Of a stretch of 64,000 bases of DNA, positions 23,693 through 36,700 are shown piece by piece. Positions within the stretch are counted from its first letter, which is position 1. Every line of letters begins with the position of its first letter. Under the pieces are notes generated by a model. It did not search any database and was not told where the DNA came from. It was given only the letters and a program-made list of their open reading frames with translations. Source of the DNA: Elmis aenea (lineage: Eukaryota > Arthropoda > Insecta > Coleoptera > Elmidae). Where the stretch lies: contig OX393578.1 in the NCBI GenBank assembly GCA_947652605.1, forward strand, positions 35,345,470-35,409,469, written 5' to 3'. The translations under genes were made by a program, and so were the position numbers.

Positions 23693-25410
23693 AGGTAAGG
23701 TGACCAGATTTTAGTTTTGATAAAGCGGGACAAAATCGACGGGGGAATATTATGAATCAAAGTTTAAAAAATGCATTTTTTTGCTGATTTTGACATTAAC
23801 GTATTTTGCTTTTGCAGAATAAGTAAATATTGGTAACTTTTAAGCAAATTCGTGTAGGTACTCTTTTTTATTTTACATCTGTTTGTCGTGGTATTGTGAA
23901 CATGGCTAAATTTGAACACTGAAAAGTTTAATATATTAGGAGTAGCAAATTACATTATAAGTGGTAAAAACGTAGCGGCTGCTGCAGAATTTACTTGGGA
24001 TTTACGTTTACTTGTTTATTAATTACAAACATTACTTTTTTACGAAATCATGACAAACATTGGAAAGGAAATTTTTACAAAATTTGCCATATCTCGTTTT
24101 TTTTTGCAACACATACCTACATAAACTACCTATATATTTTTGAAAAGCTAAAAAAACGCTCTTTCATAAAAGTCATGGCAAACTAGGGTTTCCATTTATA
24201 AAAATATAAGTTTAGCTACTTCATATCTCGATAGTCAAGGTCGCTAAAATAATTAATATTGTTTTTAATTTAAGAATAAAAATCTGTACAAAAAAAACTA
24301 TGGTAACACTTGATTTTATTTCGATAAATAAAGAAGTTATAGTAAATGTTCAAAAATGATGAAATTTCATTTTTTATCTGTAGTGTCAAAATGGAAAGCG
24401 ATATAAGCCTCAGATTGCATAGGCGTTATTTTCTCAAAAAAATAGCCCAAGAGAGCGAAATCAGATTTTTGTTAACTATTACAGTAACCGAGATAGATAC
24501 CCCGTAAAATTTGGTGCATCTTGTAGCCCAGGGGTCGCCAAACTTTTTTGATCATCGACCCCTGTATAATTTTTCGAAATCTCCATCGACCCCCATAAAA
24601 GTAATTTTCAGTTAATTAAAATAAAACTTTCTATTAGGTACTGTGTTTGTACATTTATTTTATGATTTTAGACATTTATTAAAGTAATTTTACATTGTGT
24701 AACAATAGTTTTATGAAAAATATCTTAATGTTGAAATTTAAATACCTTAATATTTATTAAATAATAAGTAATTATAAATAAGTAAAAATAATAAGTAAAG
24801 TAACTACAGTATTGCTTCTTAATCAATGATATGGGCGTGCCTGGTGTTTCTTTGCAAGGTTCGCTATATTGGGTTCGAAATTGGTCAATTTTAATCTTAA
24901 ATCCCCTCAAAACTCCACATTTAATTTATTTCTGTACTTAATTAAGATTGAATTTACGTGACTGAAACCGGCTTCAACCATATAGGAACTTGGAAACGCC
25001 AGCATAAATGGCTGAGTTATTTCGGAAAGTGTTACATATTTTTGTTTTTCCTTCGACCCCCAATCGACCCCCTGGCTCAGATCGACCCCTACTTTTGGTA
25101 AATAGACCCCTGGGGGTCTATATAGACCACTTTGGCGACCTCTGTATGTAGCCTGTACCCTGTACGTACAGTAGGGTAAAATATAAATGCAGCCAAACAT
25201 TGCGCAACGGTATGATGCTGTATGCGTATACAACGCATACAGCATTATCTATGGGTACAGCATGATCAATGAAAAGCCTTGAACGTAAGACGTAGGTTTA
25301 TGTTTATGCGTATATTTTAAGTTTTTGTAGTAAACTGGCAAAAAGCGGGACTTTTTGAAAACTCCACGGGACGCGGGAAAATTTGTTAATGATCGCGACT
25401 GTCACCTTAC
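23693..25410. mobile_element. CGGGAC-type transposon copy 1, interrupted by a hAT MITE
   Basis: Starts AGGTGACCAGATTTTAG with GCGGGACAAAATCGACGG and ends in GCGGGACTTTTTGAAAACTC and GTCACCTTA. It is colinear with the copy at 56006-57080, except for the hAT MITE at 24539-25146. An ATG at 23902 opens a short MAKFEH... fragment like the one in copy 2. Confidence 0.65.
24539..25146. mobile_element. hAT-type MITE nested in the CGGGAC element
   Basis: Starts CAGGGGTCGCCAAACTTTTT and ends TTTGGCGACCTCTG. The left flank TTGTAGCC and right flank TATGTAGCC share TGTAGCC, an imperfect target duplication. The colinear copy at 56.8 kb lacks this insertion and so acts as an empty site. Confidence 0.75.
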
Positions 25411-25607
25411 ATCTAGGTTACTTTAATCGGCTTCGATGGTTGCAGAATCGTTTTTTTTTTTTTTACAGAAAGTCCATTTTTTAAATGGAACGGTGGTGGT
25501 ACATGCAGTTATTTAAATAGAATTTTCTGACGAATTTAACAATACCAATAGCTTACGTCGTAACTCCGGGGTATACATTATTTTATTTGAAATTTTGTTA
25601 CTGCGCG

Positions 25608-25895
25608 GATACCAGTGGCGTATGCAGGATGCTTCTGTGGGGGGGGGGTTAATAAACGCAAAAAGAGCTGAGAACCTATTTTTTAGGTCACCGCTCTCTT
25701 TTTAAGTTTTTTTTAGCAGCAGGATGTTTGATGGTTTCATCATGGAACGGGTAATAAACGGCAAAAAGAGCCGGAGACCTTTTTTTTTAGCACAAAATTT
25801 ACAGTTCTCCAGCTCTATAACGACTTATTGCGAACCTATGGGGGGGGTTCTGAACCCCCCTAACACCCCCCCCCTACCTACGCTACTGGGGGAGA
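25608..25895. mobile_element. G/C-run MITE with CAGTGGCGTA-type ends
   Basis: CAGTGGCGTATGCAGGATG at the left and CTACCTACGCTACTG at the right are imperfect inverted ends. Long G and C runs and GAACCCCCC lie inside them. No target duplication is visible. Confidence 0.45.
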
Positions 25896-25984
25896 CTATA
25901 AGCGTACGTTACAAAAAAGTTTACAGATACTTTCTATGCTGTTTCTGCAGTTGTACAGTCTTCTCAGGTTTATATTATAACTAG

Positions 25985-26275
25985 GCGATTTACCCGGCGT
26001 TGCACGGGTGATTACAATTATCTTTTATCAATCACAGACTACTCGCGCTCCGCGCTCGCTCCCGGCTGACGTCCTCAGACGTTCAATTACAGACTACAGG
26101 CTCGGCGGACGTTTCCGGCCGTTCCCGGCCATTTCCGGCCGCTCTTTATACGACGTTTGATCCGTTAGGTCCTAAATAGTAACTGTGCAAAATTTGGTCC
26201 CGATCGGCCAACGGACCTAGGATTCTATAGCGAACAAACAAACAAACACACAAACAAACAAGCTCTTTTATATAT
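25985..26275 (+). mobile_element. Retroelement 3' tail
   Basis: ACCCGGCGTTGCACGGGT at the start and a run of ACAAACAAACA units near 26235-26262 resemble the 3' ends of RTE-like LINEs or SINEs mobilised by them. No coding sequence is seen. Confidence 0.45.
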
Positions 26276-26279
26276 GTGT

Positions 26280-27530
26280 ATAGATTATAATAAAATCATG
26301 TGGTTTGCATTTTTGTTTTCATATTGTCTAAAAAATATTAAGTTATCACTTCAGTTAGGCATCTACCAATTAGTAGTCAAGGTATTCATGTCAAAAACAT
26401 GCAAAAATTTATTAACGTTCAACAAACAAGTGTCCATAGTTGACACACATAAACATGCGTTCTTCGTAACGAAAGAAAATTATGCAGAGTAGAAAACTTA
26501 CAACGCAACTTATTTTTGCAGGTGTTGCAGTCTAAATAACCAATGAATAACAACATGATAACATTTGTTGTGCGTACTTTAAAACTGAAACGATTATTAT
26601 GATACTAGTGATGTCGACGACTTAACCAACGATAAGCCAATCCTTCACTGGCTTTCCTCGCCTTTAAAAAGCGACCTACATTAAAGACGAGCATAAGAAA
26701 GAAATGTTTGGAAGTTTTATACAGTGAAATAGTCATCAACACGGAAACGGCAGCTCCACTTAATAAACGGGTTTATTCTACGTGGTAACTGCATGATATT
26801 CCATATTTTTGGTGAGCTGGTATTTTACTATTAATTCCCAACAATTATTCAATGTTCTGATAAAATTGTAATTCGCTACTATGTTTTTAAGTGCCTTTAA
26901 TCAACGCATTGTTGATTCTGATCATGATTATACGCGAATAAAATTTCAGTTTATTTACTTTGCAGTTACTGTTTTAACTGAATACTCTAATTTGGCGTAG
27001 TTATGCGTTAGGGTATTTGATATTATATTTACTACACTGCACTGTTAAATTTTGTTAACTTATTTTTCTTAAGCGCTGTATTGCTGGCATTGACCACTAG
27101 TAACCTTGACCTTTATTCGATTAAAAGAAATAAAAAAGATGTCACTTTTGATTTTTATTAGGTAGTAAATTGTATTCGGTATCGTTTGCAAAACCTATCA
27201 CTTTGTTCAACTTTATATTATTATCATGTCAATCACAAAACGAAAATAAAATATTTTGAAAATTTAGAAATCGTTGCAAGGATATAACTGTTAAAAACAT
27301 TGAATTGTTAAGATGTTAAATTAAGCACACCAGTACTGATAAATGTACACATACATTGATTTTTCCTTGTTTTTTACTTTATTGTGTCACATGTAATCAA
27401 ATCGCCAAAACGTGTCATACACTTATAGTAAGTAGGTAAGTACTAAGTACCTAAATGATCTTAAAATCTAAAAAACATCGATCATACAAATATTGTGTTT
27501 AATTAAAATTTAAATTATTGTGTTACATTT
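26280..27530. other. Intergenic AT-rich stretch
   Basis: No exon or repeat could be assigned. A somewhat GC-richer patch (26610-26700) is the only change in composition. Confidence 0.4.
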
Positions 27531-27569
27531 TGTGTGTATCTAAAAATAATATACAGTTGTCCACAAGCT

Positions 27570-27810
27570 TTATCAGAGGGGGGCAAAAGGGGCCAAATTC
27601 CCCGGGCCTCACAATTAAAGGGGGCTTCTTACAAATTTAGGGGCCTCACAATGTTTAACTGGATCTGTAAAAAGCCGTATGGATTTAAAAAAAAAAACGG
27701 GAGTCATCAGTGTGAACCGGGACGGATTTTAAAACAATTCAAGAAAGCGTCGAACTCTTTTTTTTTAGTCACACTGCCCCGGGCCTCGTGAAAGGCCGTC
27801 TTGTCCAATT
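27570..27810. repeat. CCCCGGGCCTC-containing transposon remnant
   Basis: CCCCGGGCCTC occurs directly at about 27600 and 27777, with AAAGGGGGCTTC and GGGGCCTCACAA between them. It resembles a decayed hAT-type MITE. No target duplication is seen, and the open frame across it is not a gene. Confidence 0.3.
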
Positions 27811-28479
27811 GTACAAAAAAAAAACATACAATGACACAAAAACATATTTAAAATTGTGAAGTATAAAAAGGCAATTATTAACATTTAGTTTTTTTTTGTA
27901 AAAAAAAGTCAAATGTAGAAAAAAAATTGATTTTTAAAGCCAAATGAAGAAACTGATTTATATAATCCACTTACTTTACAACAAAATTACCATTCCCACT
28001 TATGCAAAGAGGTTACCTTCATTGCCTACTGATAATTTTATATTTATCAAAAATACATTAACAAAAGTGTTAAATTGTTTGCGTTACTAAAAAGATAAGA
28101 AACTTAAAACCAGACTAGTCCTACTTGAAAATAAAACGCTAAACAACTCTATGATATATAAAATTGTTATTATTATACTGGGTAACTGAAAAATAATAAA
28201 TTATTTTAAAACTCAATTTCTTCAAAAAAAATTCATGTTTATTTGTTTATTGCATGATCGAATTTAGAATTAATTATTATCAAATGGAAAAATATCTTAA
28301 ATTATTTAAGTTTTTTGTGTTTAATTAAGTACAGCTAGTTTATTTATACGATGTTTTGTTTTGTTTTTCAATGGACACTTTGATTAGAGTTAATAAAATC
28401 AATAATATTGTAACAACTTACTTATTTTTAAAGATAAACCTAACAACCTATACATGAATGAAACGTGAAAAAAATCTCT

Positions 28480-29815
28480 TTAATGGTGTCATCAGGGTTG
28501 CCAGATTTCAAATTAGGTCTCGCGGGACAAAAATGAAAAAAATTACGGCGATTTTTCTTAAGAAATTATTTTCACAATTAACAATTTTGACATATAAGTT
28601 TTTTCATTTTGGCCACTTAAAAATTTATCTAATAAAGAAAACAACAAAAATAATTAAGTTAAATTTTTATTTATATCTACTATTTATCCCAAAAATTATT
28701 CCATATTTATCACTTGATTTCACTTCATTAAGAATGACTAAACCTTTTTTTAAATTGGAATTCCGAACAATACATTCTGAAATGCTGTTTTATCATCAAC
28801 TCGGCCTCCACTCGTATGTGTGCGTATTTGAACGATGTACGTATTATAACTTGCTTTTTACGGGGACTGGGAATTGGTTATCAACTCCTCATGGCGTAAG
28901 CTTTGGCGCACACACTTTGAACGTTTGGACACAGTGCACAGTGAGTCCTATACGCCGATTTACGCAGACGCTTACGTCTAAAAATCCCCGAATGGCACTA
29001 GGGTACCTCTAAATAACAGGGTATGGCCACGCTTCACAAACCCTCCAAATTTCTAATAGCCGCTATGGGATTATATAGGATTTCTTTTAACTCAATTTTT
29101 AAACGAAATTTGTAGGTAAAAACTCAATTGGCGTGCAGAAATAGATGCAATAATAAGTATAGCAATTAAAAAATGAGTAAAATGAAGGATTAACAATTGT
29201 TATCAGCTATTAATGTTTAAAAAACATTTACGGAGCGCGTATTTCCATGGTAGGCATACAACCCATGACACACGCCGTGTATCATGGGGTGTAGGCATGT
29301 AAGGAATAAAACACAAGACGTTATAATAAACTTTTTTTTTTATGTCCAATGAGCAACTGAAAAGTATAGGTTCATCAATTTAATTTCATTTTTTATCATA
29401 AAATTACATTATTAATCCCAATTCCCAATCATTGCTATTAAGTTCGATGTAGACCAATAATACATCGCACATTTTCTTAAAAATTAAAAAAATAATTGTA
29501 TTTAACTTAACTTATGAAATTTACGTATGGTAAAAACTTACACAACTATCACTAATGTCTTTTAAAGTCTTAGAACACACTTAAACTCTCTGAACACGCA
29601 AGAAAAAAATTAAATATGAATATTTTCCTATGCGCTCCATATTAATTATTTGAAATCTGGAGGTCTCAGCCTAACGGCAAGCGAAACTCGACCGTATATA
29701 CACCTCAGCCAATAGAAACTTGTTCTCGTCTGTCCATACCCTGTTTATTAAGGTACCCTAAATGGCACGAGGATTCCCCGACATCTATCGCGTCCCGCGA
29801 CCATTAGCGTGGAAC
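28480..29815. mobile_element. CGGGAC-type element with an inner AACAGGGTATGG palindrome
   Basis: Outer ends: GGGTTGCCAGATTT with CTCGCGGGAC at the left, and GCGTCCCGCGACCATTAG at the right. The inner inverted pair is TAGGGTACCTCTAAATAACA plus GGGTATGG near 29000 and CCATACCCTGTTTATTAAGG near 29733. The 184-codon open frame at its left edge is K/I/F-rich and overlaps the repeat, so it is not called as a gene. Confidence 0.45.
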
Positions 29816-30444
29816 TCACCGTAGTCGTTTCTCTTTTATGTATTTTCAATTTGTCACTTTTCATAGTTTTTGAATAAAAACAATTAATTTTATTACGTAA
29901 TTAATATCCGCTTAAATTCTAAACTTATTCAAATGTTAAGTTGTAACTTGCTTACATTTTGACACTTGTTTTGCATAAGCGCGGCCTACTTCGGTGCTTA
30001 AAAATGCAATTAAATGGCTACTTTTTTGAAAAGTATTGAATATCTCAACAACTACGGGGTTTAGACATAGGACAACCTTCATAAAAATTGAAGGGGAGAA
30101 AAAATGCTATCGAATAGCATAATAAAACAAGGGTGTTTACGTTTGAATAAAATGAGTTATGTTGCTTTGAAGTTTGGAAAGTTTGGCATTTTTTTGTGAA
30201 CACCCTGTATCAATAAATTTAAATTTTTTATTTTTAAAATGTTGCTCCCTAACCGGACTAACATTATTGGTAAAACTTATTTTTTAACTTCAAGAAACGA
30301 GGTCGCTACGATTTTTTAAAGTTAAGCCTGCTTATGTCAGATTTTTCGGAAAAAAAATTAATAAGTTGGCAACGCTGTCACAAAATCAAAAAATGAAAAG
30401 ACATTCATGTAGAGGTTAAAAAATGACATTCGAAGACCTAAAAA

Positions 30445-30521
30445 TATACAGGGTGTTCCATTTAAAAAAAAAATTGTTTTTGCTATAGCGCGAAAATGGA
30501 ACACCCTGTATAGTTGAAAAT
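30445..30521. mobile_element. Very small hairpin MITE with ACAGGGTG ends
   Basis: TATACAGGGTGTTCCATTT and AATGGAACACCCTGTATA face each other about 72 bp apart and both include TA. Further solo ends lie close by (GAACACCCTGTATC near 30198, GACCCTGTATATG near 30627), just upstream of GK5 exon 1. Confidence 0.65.
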
Positions 30522-30757
30522 AATTTTACGACGTAGATGTTTTTAAACCAATAATTTTACGTATTCAAGTTTTTTTTCTATCTGCTACGGGCGGGGCGCT
30601 ATGAAAGCCCGACGTACTAATGCAGGACCCTGTATATGTCTTATGTTTGCGTGTAACTTATATACCTTTTTTATATCTACGTTCTATTTTCAGTGAAAAC
30701 GAATACAGATATATGTACGTATATCAAAGTTAAATAAGAACATAAGACAGAACACGT

Positions 30758-33700
30758 ATGGGAGAATATATTGCTGCACTAGACGTAGGAACAACTACTA
30801 TAAAATGTCAAATTTTAAACTCAAAAGCCCAAGTTATATCATCTGCCGTAGTAGAGGTATGTAAAAAAAACGAATTTCTAAACTAGATGTTGTTCGTTTA
30901 ACTGCTCGTCAACATACGTTTTTATTTTTTTCGAAATGAAGAAAAGCGTGGAATATCAGAAAATAATATCTTGTTTTCTCTCATGCCAATTAAAAATTCT
31001 ATTTACTTTTTTTTAAGGGGAAACTTGTTTATCCCCAACCAGGATACGTAGAAATAAATCCAGACCAGCTTTGGGAAAGTATAGTATTGGTTATAAAACA
31101 AGCAATTACTAGTAAGTGTCAATGTTAGTTTGAACATTATTTAATTAACAAATATATATAGTGTGTCTGATCTTCGAAACTCGCCATTGAGGCCATTAAA
31201 TGAAAAACAAATGAAGATTTTAATATTCGAAACAATTTTTAGCACATTTATTAATTTAGTTGTTTTTCATTTTGTTATTTAGGTATAATTTTAATCGCCA
31301 GATCAATTTATGTAATAATTATTTATATTTAAATAAGTTAATCTAAATGTACAAATAAACAAAAATCTGGAACTTTTGTGATTTTATTTTAATAACTTTT
31401 ATGTACTAAAGATTGATCAAAATTACTATAACTTATTGTATTTCACTTCTCATGTTGTTTGCTACATATAATGTACTTTGATATTCGTTAATCATTTTTT
31501 TTTACTTTGATAAAAATAATTTAAGATACCATTAATTACTATTTGTACGCGTTGAAGTAAACTGATAAAGAAAAATACCAAATTTGTTATGTTCAGTACT
31601 ACAAAAGCACTTCTGGCACCTATTCTCATTTCATTACTTTTAACTTCAGTTGTAATATGTAGTTTCAAATTATAATTCTGCATTGTTTTATAATTAATGG
31701 TCTCTAACTTTTTTATGGAGTATTTTCATTAAATTTTAGCCATTATTATTATGAAGAAGCAAAAATATATTATTTTACCAACTACAGTTTTCATTTAAAA
31801 AAAAAAACAACTTAATCATGCATTTCATAAAAAAAACTACATCCAAACAAATGAATCTCACCATTGATAAATGTTTTTTTCTGCAATCGTCACTAAACTA
31901 ACTCAGTAAGTACCCAAAAGCGGCTGTAATAATCATTTTTACTGCGCTACGCTCATTGGTTGAATTTAGAAAAATTGCGCGTGCTTTTGTTCAATAGTTA
32001 TTTATGTAACTAGTCAGTAAAGTTCGACTTTTTGTCACGAATGTGGAATGTGGATATTATTTGCCGAGACGAAGTCGAGGCAAATAACCACACGAGTGAT
32101 AAAAAGGAACTTTACTGCCAACGTGCATATTAACTTTTTTCGGCAATCGTCAAATTTTGCCACAATCGACAGATAAATAGCGAAAAATCAAGCAAATACG
32201 TAAAGTTTTACTTCATCTGTCAGATTCTCATTCTCCTGTCAAATATGTATCTTTGAATAAAAGTACGCTCAATTTTTCTAAATTCAACCAATGAGCGTAG
32301 CGCATTTAACATTTTTACTGTCTAGGCCAGTGGTTTCCAACCTGTGGGGCGCGCCCCCCTAGAGGGGCGCGAGACTATCGCAAGGGGGGCGCGCAGCTGT
32401 TACCAAAATATCATTTTTAAATACAAACAAACAAAAAGAACTTTCTTTATACAGAATATGGTGTATTGTTTTGTACAGGGGTTTGGAGCGGAGCGCGGAG
32501 CAGTGGAGCAATGGGTTTTTGCCCGGAGCGGGAGCGGAGCTCGGAGCAAATAATTTTGATTGCTCCACTGCTCCACTTTACTATTATAAACTACAAGTTT
32601 TATGAATTATTTTCATGGGTATAGTATTTAATAAAATTATAAATAAACTAAATTTGATTTTTTTGAAGTAAAATTATTATAATGTAACTTTTCTGAATAT
32701 TAATTTTCATTATTTTGTATTTGAATTTTGAAAAATTTTAAAGAACTTTTTTTTCTTTTTTTAACTTTTGAAGATCAATAATTTGTTCATTTATTTAACT
32801 TCACTTGTTTCTTAGGGTCAAATATTGTAATTTTTGGTCCGTTTCCACATATCTCATAAAATTTTAGCTTTGTTTTAAAAAACAAATGTTTAAATAAAAA
32901 AACTTATTTGATTAATATTTGGAGCGCGGAGCGGAGCGGGAGCGGAGCTGGAGCAGGCATCTTAATGCCGGAGCGGAGCAACTAAAAAATTGGTTTGCTC
33001 GAAACCCCTGGTTTTGTAGTTCATTAAATAATTCTTATTTACTAGAACAGTATTAAGGAAATTAGATTGTAACGAAAAGTGAGGGGGGCGCAAAAAAAAA
33101 TTTATGAAAAAGGGGGGTGGAGGTACAAAAAGGTTGGAAACCACTGGTCTAGGCAGTAAAAATGATTATTACAGCCGCTTTTGGCTACGTATTGAGCTAG
33201 TTTAGTGACGATTGCGGAAAAAGATGCATATTTGACAGGAGAATGAGAATCTGACAGTTGAAGTAAAACTTTATGCATTTGCTAGATTTTTCGCTATTTC
33301 TTTGAGGATTGTAAAAAAAATTTAATATGCACCTCGGCAGTAAAGTTCCCTTTTATCACTCGCGTGATTATTTGCCGAGACCAAAGTCGAACTTTACTGC
33401 CTTGGTACATAAATAACTATTTCTTTGAACCATCGTATCAGAGATATTTAAGGTTTAAAATGTTGTATAATTTTAGTTTTTGAGCATGTTCAGTGCCCCT
33501 TGGATTAAAAAAAAGTGAAAATTTAAGTTGGTCTGAAAAAGAGGCAACTTTTGTCTGAATTGATCGACCTTTTATCGATTGCAGTTTTAAAGCTACCAAT
33601 AGTAAGCTTCGAATTTCATACACACTGTTTATTTATTCTTTATTGTCACCTCATTGCACAAAATTGTTTAAAATATTTATCGTTGAAAGCGATTAAATAA

Positions 33701-36700
33701 TTGTGGATTATTCCATTTTGTTATGCAGTAGGTTCCGCTTGATGTTATTATAAAACATTGTTATTTATTCTTTATTGTTATCACAAATAAAGATCAAAAC
33801 TACATTTTCTTCATTTATTGTGATTACATCTTCAGTTCCTTGTTATTATTAAAATTGCAATTGGTACATAAATGAATTGTTTGTTTATTAAGCAAATGTC
33901 TTCAATGAAATTCAACCCAAGGATTCGGTAAAGTCGGAAGAATAGAATTTTAAGTGCCTTATTTATTATTATCAGCTGCTTAAAATGTTTTCAATTTGAT
34001 TTTACTCGGTGTACTCACATTAAGTGAAACCTACTGTAATTATCTACCAACATTTTTAAACAAAACGTCTCTTTAAGATGCCAATTTAACACCATCAGAG
34101 ATAAGTTGTTTAGGAATTTCAACTCTTAGGTCAACATTTATAACATGGAAAAAAGACACCGGTGTTCCTTTCCACAATTTTATTACTTGGAAAGATTTAA
34201 GAGCTGACCATTTAGTTCGTCAATGGAATCGATCGTTGATAATGAAAGTAAGACAAAATTAAGAATTTTATTAAGGTGAATGTGTTAAGCAATTTTAATA
34301 ATAGTTTTTGTTACACTTAAGCATACTCAGTGCTTTGTATAGAATATTAAAAGTTTTAAGTGTTTATGTTATAAAATAAAAAGAAACGAATCTCTTTGTC
34401 GCTGTTTGTAAAAGTACTTATATGCCGTGTTGTTGAGTGCATTAACAAAAAAGTACTGAGCATTCCTAATGCTAGTTTTTTTCCGTACGAAATCACATTA
34501 GGTATTTATTTATCTGGATTATTTGAGCAAAACATAAAGATATTTGGTAGCCTACAGAGCTAGTGCTCAAAATCTATTTCTCAAAGTTTTTATTTCTTTT
34601 CTCCTTAGTGAAATACATTTATACAGTGTCCCAGTAAACTTCGTACTACTATAAATATTTTATGTTATAAGATTGAGCTTTGCTGTTTCTTACTTAAATA
34701 TCTTATTAGATTTAATTTCATCTATTCAATTATTTTACGAAATTTCAATATGTTATTTGTCATTTTTTTTTAATGGTATTTTATATTTTCAAATACCTTC
34801 TTTAGAAATCCCTTAAAATACCTTATCACCTTTACATTTGCCGTTTTTTGGGAAAAACTTTTTTATAAAGTAGTTTGCCAGTATTTACATTTCTAACAGC
34901 ATACCAAAGGTTACTGATTAGTTTTAACCACATTCTGTTGTTTTTTTAATTTGTTACAGCTTACTTTAATCGATCTTAAGTTTTCTTTTTTCATTATAAA
35001 AAAAGTATCCTAAGAGAAACTTAAATTATGCAGAATAAGAAATTTTACGGGCTTTGGAATAATTTAAAAAAAAGGATGTCTTATACATATACCAATCAAT
35101 AAAAAAATTTATTATTTTAGGGTTTTCGATGTGGATGTTATTTTTTGCATAAATTAACTAGAGATAAAAGATATTTAGCTGGAAGTGGACTAAATTTTAC
35201 AAACAACCATGTGAGTAACTGTTTACTTTATAATGCAAATAAATGAAGATTTTATATCAATACAAATAATTTCGAACTCCTTTGGTATAAGGACATAAAT
35301 TAAAAACCTAAAGCCTTTTGGTTTTTGTAATAAAATTGTAATTATAAGTAGTCAAGTGAAGTAACGACTAATTTCAAATTTAAAAAACCCATTATCATTA
35401 AATTTTTAAGCAAGTTTGTTGGATTAAATTATTAACAAATTGCCAAAAATAAATGAGGTATATTTTACTTCATTTTATAAATATTTTATTTGCTCAATAC
35501 AACTGCTTATACACAATAATTATTTTGGCAAATTATTGAATGTAACGCTAAATGCTTTTGGCTAACTTAATTTATTTTCATTTGCAGTATTTCATTTACA
35601 CAAAAATACTAAAACAATATTTGAAGTAGGTTTATTAGAAAGAAGTTCTTACAGAAATGCTTCACAGTTTTAAGCTTTTAAGTTTCTTGCCTCTTCTTCA
35701 TTAGTAATCAATAAATAAAACTGATGCTTCTGATGAAGAGACGAGACTCTAAAACTGGCCAGCATTTTTACCAAAGGTTCTTCATTAAATAAAGCTGCGT
35801 TTTCTTATTAAATTTAGGTACATTTCATTACAATTGCACTCTTATTTCTCCTTTAAACTTTCATGTATGGTAAAGGTATATAAAATATGTAAAATAGTAA
35901 TTTTTCTCCATTTAATATACTTTTTACAATTTTAGGCAACAATTAGGTTGGCGTGGGCTGTTCATAACATTCCAGAGTTAAAAATAGCTATACAAAATAA
36001 AGAAGCCATGTATGGAACTGTCGATACTTGGCTGCTGTACAAGTTAACAGGTGGGCGGACGTTTGTTACTGATATCTCTAATGCATGTGGTTCAGGGTTT
36101 TATGACCCTTTCAAAACAGAATGGGGCATTTGGACTACCTTCTTGAATATTCCTCAAGATATTTTGCCCAAAGTAGTGAATGATGACTATAATTTTGGCT
36201 GCACAGATGAAAGTATCTTTGGAGTTCCTATTCCGATAAAAAGTGTGGTAAGATTTTTTAAATTACTTATTGATTATCTTTTAATTAAGGGCTTTATTTG
36301 TTAAGGTAGGTGATCAGTCGGCTTCAACGTTCGGATCATGTTGCTTCAATATCAATGATATTAAAGTAACACTTGGTACTGGTAGTTTTATTAATGTCAA
36401 TACTGGGCAAAACATACACACAGGACTTAACGGATTATATCCACTTATTGGTTGGAAAATCAATAATGAACCAACACACGTCATAGAAGCTTCATGTAAT
36501 GATACCGGCTCTCTCATTCAGTGGGCATTAACTTCAGGTTATAATAAAAAACTTATTAAATATTTTTTTAATTAACATGAATTTCTTTAAAATTTTAATA
36601 TTATGTTTACGAAACCCAATTGACAAAAATGTTAATTTTAATTTGCTCCCTCTAATGCAGATGATTTTTTCTTTGTATGCTAGTGAGTTCCCCTGTAATT

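Larger units (their letters stand above)
31885..33420. mobile_element. Nested repeat complex in GK5 intron 2
   Basis: Left blocks (CGTCACTAAACTAACTCAGT, AAGCGGCTGTAATAATCA) pair inversely with right blocks (GATTATTACAGCCGCTTTTG, TAGTTTAGTGACGATTGCGG). Within the left side, TGCGCTACGCTCATTGGTTG (31946) and its complement near 32300 bound a further small palindrome. Two hAT MITEs, one inside the other, sit in the middle. Confidence 0.7.

Noticed and set aside
28458..29012. 184-codon open frame on the plus strand
   Set aside because: Low-complexity K/I/F-rich composition, overlaps the end of a CGGGAC-type transposon, and no recognisable domain or splice context.
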